From Azospirillum ramasamyi (lineage in GTDB: Bacteria; Pseudomonadota; Alphaproteobacteria; Azospirillales; Azospirillaceae), in assembly GCF_003233655.1 (NCBI RefSeq), contig NZ_CP029829.1, positions 1-64,000 on the forward strand: a stretch of 64,000 nucleotides of DNA. The letters run 5' to 3'. Shown here piece by piece: positions 62,422 through 64,000 of this stretch. The number at the start of each line of letters is the position of its first letter. Position 1 is the first letter of the stretch. The notes under the pieces are model-generated. The model was not told the DNA's origin, did no database searches, and saw nothing but the letters and a program-made list of their open reading frames with translations. A program made the position numbers and the translations under genes.

Positions 62422-63351
62422 ATGAAGGCTTCCACCCGCGGTCGCGCGGCTGTGCTGGGTGCGGCGCTGTGTGCCGGTATCGGGATCTTCGCCGCCGGGA
62501 TGGCGATCCCGGCCGGAACGGCCCAGGCCGCGGTCGGCGTCCACGCCGAGGAGATCGTCCGCTTTCCGTCCGCCGACGGCGACCTGACCGGCGGGGCGCC
62601 GACGATGCTGACCGGGCGGCTGCTGCGTCCCTCCGGCGCCGGTCCGCACCCGGCGGTGGTCATGCTGCATGGCTGCGGCGGCCTTTATGCCCGCAACGGC
62701 CGGGTGTCGCCGCGCAATGTCTGGTGGGCGACCCACCTGCAGCGCCAGGGCTACGAGGTGCTGATGGTCGACAGCTTCGGCCCGCGCGACGTCGACGAGG
62801 TCTGCACCACCGCGCTGAAGGACCGCACCGTCCGCGCCACGGTGGAGCGCAAGCGCGACGCCTGGGCGGCGCTGGCCTTCCTGCGCAAGCGGCCGGAGGT
62901 GGAGCATGGCCGCATCGGCCTGATCGGCTGGTCGCAGGGGGCGGGCACCGTGCTGGCCGCCTACAGCGCCGGCGAGGACGGGCCGGCGGGGTCGGAGGCG
63001 GGCGGCTTCCGCGCCGCGGTGGCCTTCTATCCCGGCTGCCGGGCATCCTTGAGCAACGAGAACTGGCGGCCCGACGGCCCGCTGCTGCTGCTGGCGGGCG
63101 ACAAGGACGACTGGACGCCGCCGGAAGCCTGCGTGGAGCTGTCCGCGCGCGAGGGGGTGAAGGACAGGATGGAGCTGGTGGTCTATCCCGACGCCTACCA
63201 CGGCTTCGACGCCCCCGAGGCCCCGGTGCGCCAGCGCAAGGACCTCGCCACCGCACCCGATGGAACGGCCCATGTCGGCACGAACGAAGACGCCCGCTCG
63301 GACGCGATCCGGCGGGTGACGGAGTTCTTCAGGGATAAGCTTGGCGGGTGA
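62422..63351 (+). CDS. Exported dienelactone-hydrolase-type alpha/beta hydrolase
   Basis: Codes for 309 residues. A signal peptide (GRAAVLGAALCAGIGIFAAGMAIPAGTAQAA) is followed by a hydrolase core: PAVVMLHGCGGLY, YEVLMVDSFGPRDVDEVC, the nucleophile motif GWSQGAG (Ser about 173), Asp in LAGDKDDWTPPEAC, and His in YPDAYHGFD. It is longer than classical DLH and has a leader, so a periplasmic esterase role is likely. Substrate unknown. It is divergent from chrA. Confidence 0.82.
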   Translation: MKASTRGRAAVLGAALCAGIGIFAAGMAIPAGTAQAAVGVHAEEIVRFPSADGDLTGGAPTMLTGRLLRPSGAGPHPAVVMLHGCGGLYARNGRVSPRNVWWATHLQRQGYEVLMVDSFGPRDVDEVCTTALKDRTVRATVERKRDAWAALAFLRKRPEVEHGRIGLIGWSQGAGTVLAAYSAGEDGPAGSEAGGFRAAVAFYPGCRASLSNENWRPDGPLLLLAGDKDDWTPPEACVELSAREGVKDRMELVVYPDAYHGFDAPEAPVRQRKDLATAPDGTAHVGTNEDARSDAIRRVTEFFRDKLGG

Positions 63352-63417
63352 GGGGGACGCTGAAGCCCCCTCACCCCAGGGGGGAGAGGGGGATTTCAGG
63401 GCGGAGGGGGAAAACCC

Positions 63418-63891
63418 TCAGCGGAACTCGACCGAGACGATCTCGTACAGCTTGGAGCCGCCGGGGGTGGAGACTTCCACGCTGTCGCCGACGGACTTGT
63501 TGATCAGGGCGCGGGCGAGCGGCGCCTGGATCGACAGCAGGCGGTTCTTGATGTCGCTCTCGTCCTGGCCGACGATCTGGTAGGTCGTCTCCTCGTCCGT
63601 GTCCTGGTCGGCGAGCGTCACGGTCGCACCGAATTTCACGGTGTTGCCCGACAGCTTGGCCGGGTCGATGACCTCGGCGCGGCTGATCTTGTCCTCAAGC
63701 TCCAGCACGCGGCCTTCGATGAAGCTCTGACGTTCGCGCGCCGCGTGATACTCGGCGTTTTCCGAAAGGTCGCCGTGTTCGCGGGCCTCCGCGATGGCTT
63801 TGATGACCGCCGGGCGTTCGGTGATCTTAAGGTGCTTCAATTCCTCCTGGAGGCGGTTGAAGCCCGCCGCTGTCATCGGAACTTTTTCCAT
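63418..63891 (-). CDS. greA: Transcription elongation factor GreA
   Basis: Codes for 157 residues, normal length. The coiled-coil domain contains [56 protein letters not shown] with the DLSENAEY tip motif that stimulates RNA cleavage; the C-terminal FKBP-like domain ends [17 protein letters not shown]. GreA rescues backtracked RNA polymerase. The ATG at 63891 gives [15 protein letters not shown], the usual start. Confidence 0.97.
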   Translation of the reverse strand: MEKVPMTAAGFNRLQEELKHLKITERPAVIKAIAEAREHGDLSENAEYHAARERQSFIEGRVLELEDKISRAEVIDPAKLSGNTVKFGATVTLADQDTDEETTYQIVGQDESDIKNRLLSIQAPLARALINKSVGDSVEVSTPGGSKLYEIVSVEFR

Positions 63892-63940
63892 GTTCGGTCC
63901 ATCACCGCTTGCAGTCGTTCGACCTGTCCAAAGCGACATC

Positions 63941-63989
63941 AAGGACGAAGACGGCGCGGAGGAGGTCCGCCGCGCCGTCGTCCGTCCTT
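63941..63989. terminator. Hairpin upstream of greA
   Basis: Inner stem GACGGCGCGG (63950-63959) / CCGCGCCGTC (63970-63979) with a 10-base loop; outer stem AAGGAC (63941-63946) / GTCCTT (63984-63989). It may terminate a minus-strand gene lying beyond the window; no T-run is present. Confidence 0.45.
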
Positions 63990-64000
63990 AATACGATCCG

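Overview
The window is 64 kb of high-GC chromosomal DNA from an alphaproteobacterium, most likely Rhodospirillales and Azospirillum-like. That placement is inference. It rests on the strong G/C bias at third codon positions, a DUF3576 lipoprotein - leuS - lptE - holA string, an Irr-type Fur protein, an ActP/DUF485 pair, glgA/glgC, and an ammonium transporter behind a sigma-54-type promoter. Nearly all of it is housekeeping or ordinary accessory chromosome. I see no prophage, CRISPR array, rRNA or tRNA.

Layout. 1-6.4 kb: 5' end of a porin (minus strand), then DUF3576 lipoprotein, leuS, lptE, holA and tspO. 6.4-13.8 kb: a radical-SAM lysine 2,3-aminomutase/EpmB homologue, a glycerophosphodiester phosphodiesterase, a large nitronate-monooxygenase-type flavin oxidoreductase, irr, two tandem paralogous mini membrane proteins, a PAS histidine kinase and a 73-residue orphan. 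13.9-19.7 kb: acetate-type symporter actP with its DUF485 partner, divergent from a Cache/HAMP/PAS hybrid kinase and an OmpR-type regulator. 19.9-25.5 kb: acyl-CoA synthetase, etfB, etfA and acyl-CoA dehydrogenase, a catabolic block (possibly DmdB/DmdC-like) with three copies of a palindromic intergenic element. 25.4-28.0 kb: rluE-like pseudouridine synthase, ghrA-like reductase, and an 852-bp IS5-family element that split a perfect 34-bp palindrome.

28.1-36.5 kb: ubiE-ubiB (ubiquinone), a TPR-tailed glycosyltransferase, then rpmI-rplT and pheS-pheT with clear terminators. 36.5-43.6 kb: a lone receiver protein, a decayed HD-GYP remnant, an SH3/SPOR exported protein, a LysR regulator, a small exported protein, L-asparaginase, a repeat-tailed exported protein and lepA. 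43.9-48.8 kb: glgC-glgA and amtB. 49-53.8 kb: pirin, a small exported protein, a catalase-fold protein, an RTX protein with a degenerate metallopeptidase-like motif, and an orphan. 54-64 kb: psuG, the MBL exonuclease + ATP-dependent ligase repair pair, two adjacent 2OG-Fe(II) oxygenases, an ELM1-family protein, an Lrp/AsnC regulator, a chromate transporter, a dienelactone-hydrolase-type enzyme and greA.

How genes work together. EtfBA would take electrons from the adjacent acyl-CoA dehydrogenase, whose substrate the adjacent synthetase would activate. The Cache kinase and regulator are placed to sense small organic acids for actP. UbiE and UbiB act in one pathway, and GlgC makes the ADP-glucose used by GlgA. 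The MBL nuclease and ligase are translationally coupled. The most interesting signals are small-scale: the palindrome split by the IS, the covarying intergenic palindromes, two promoters whose -10 boxes sit 7 nt upstream of a start codon (likely leaderless mRNAs), the HD-GYP relic, and the RTX protein with a lost HExxH-type centre.
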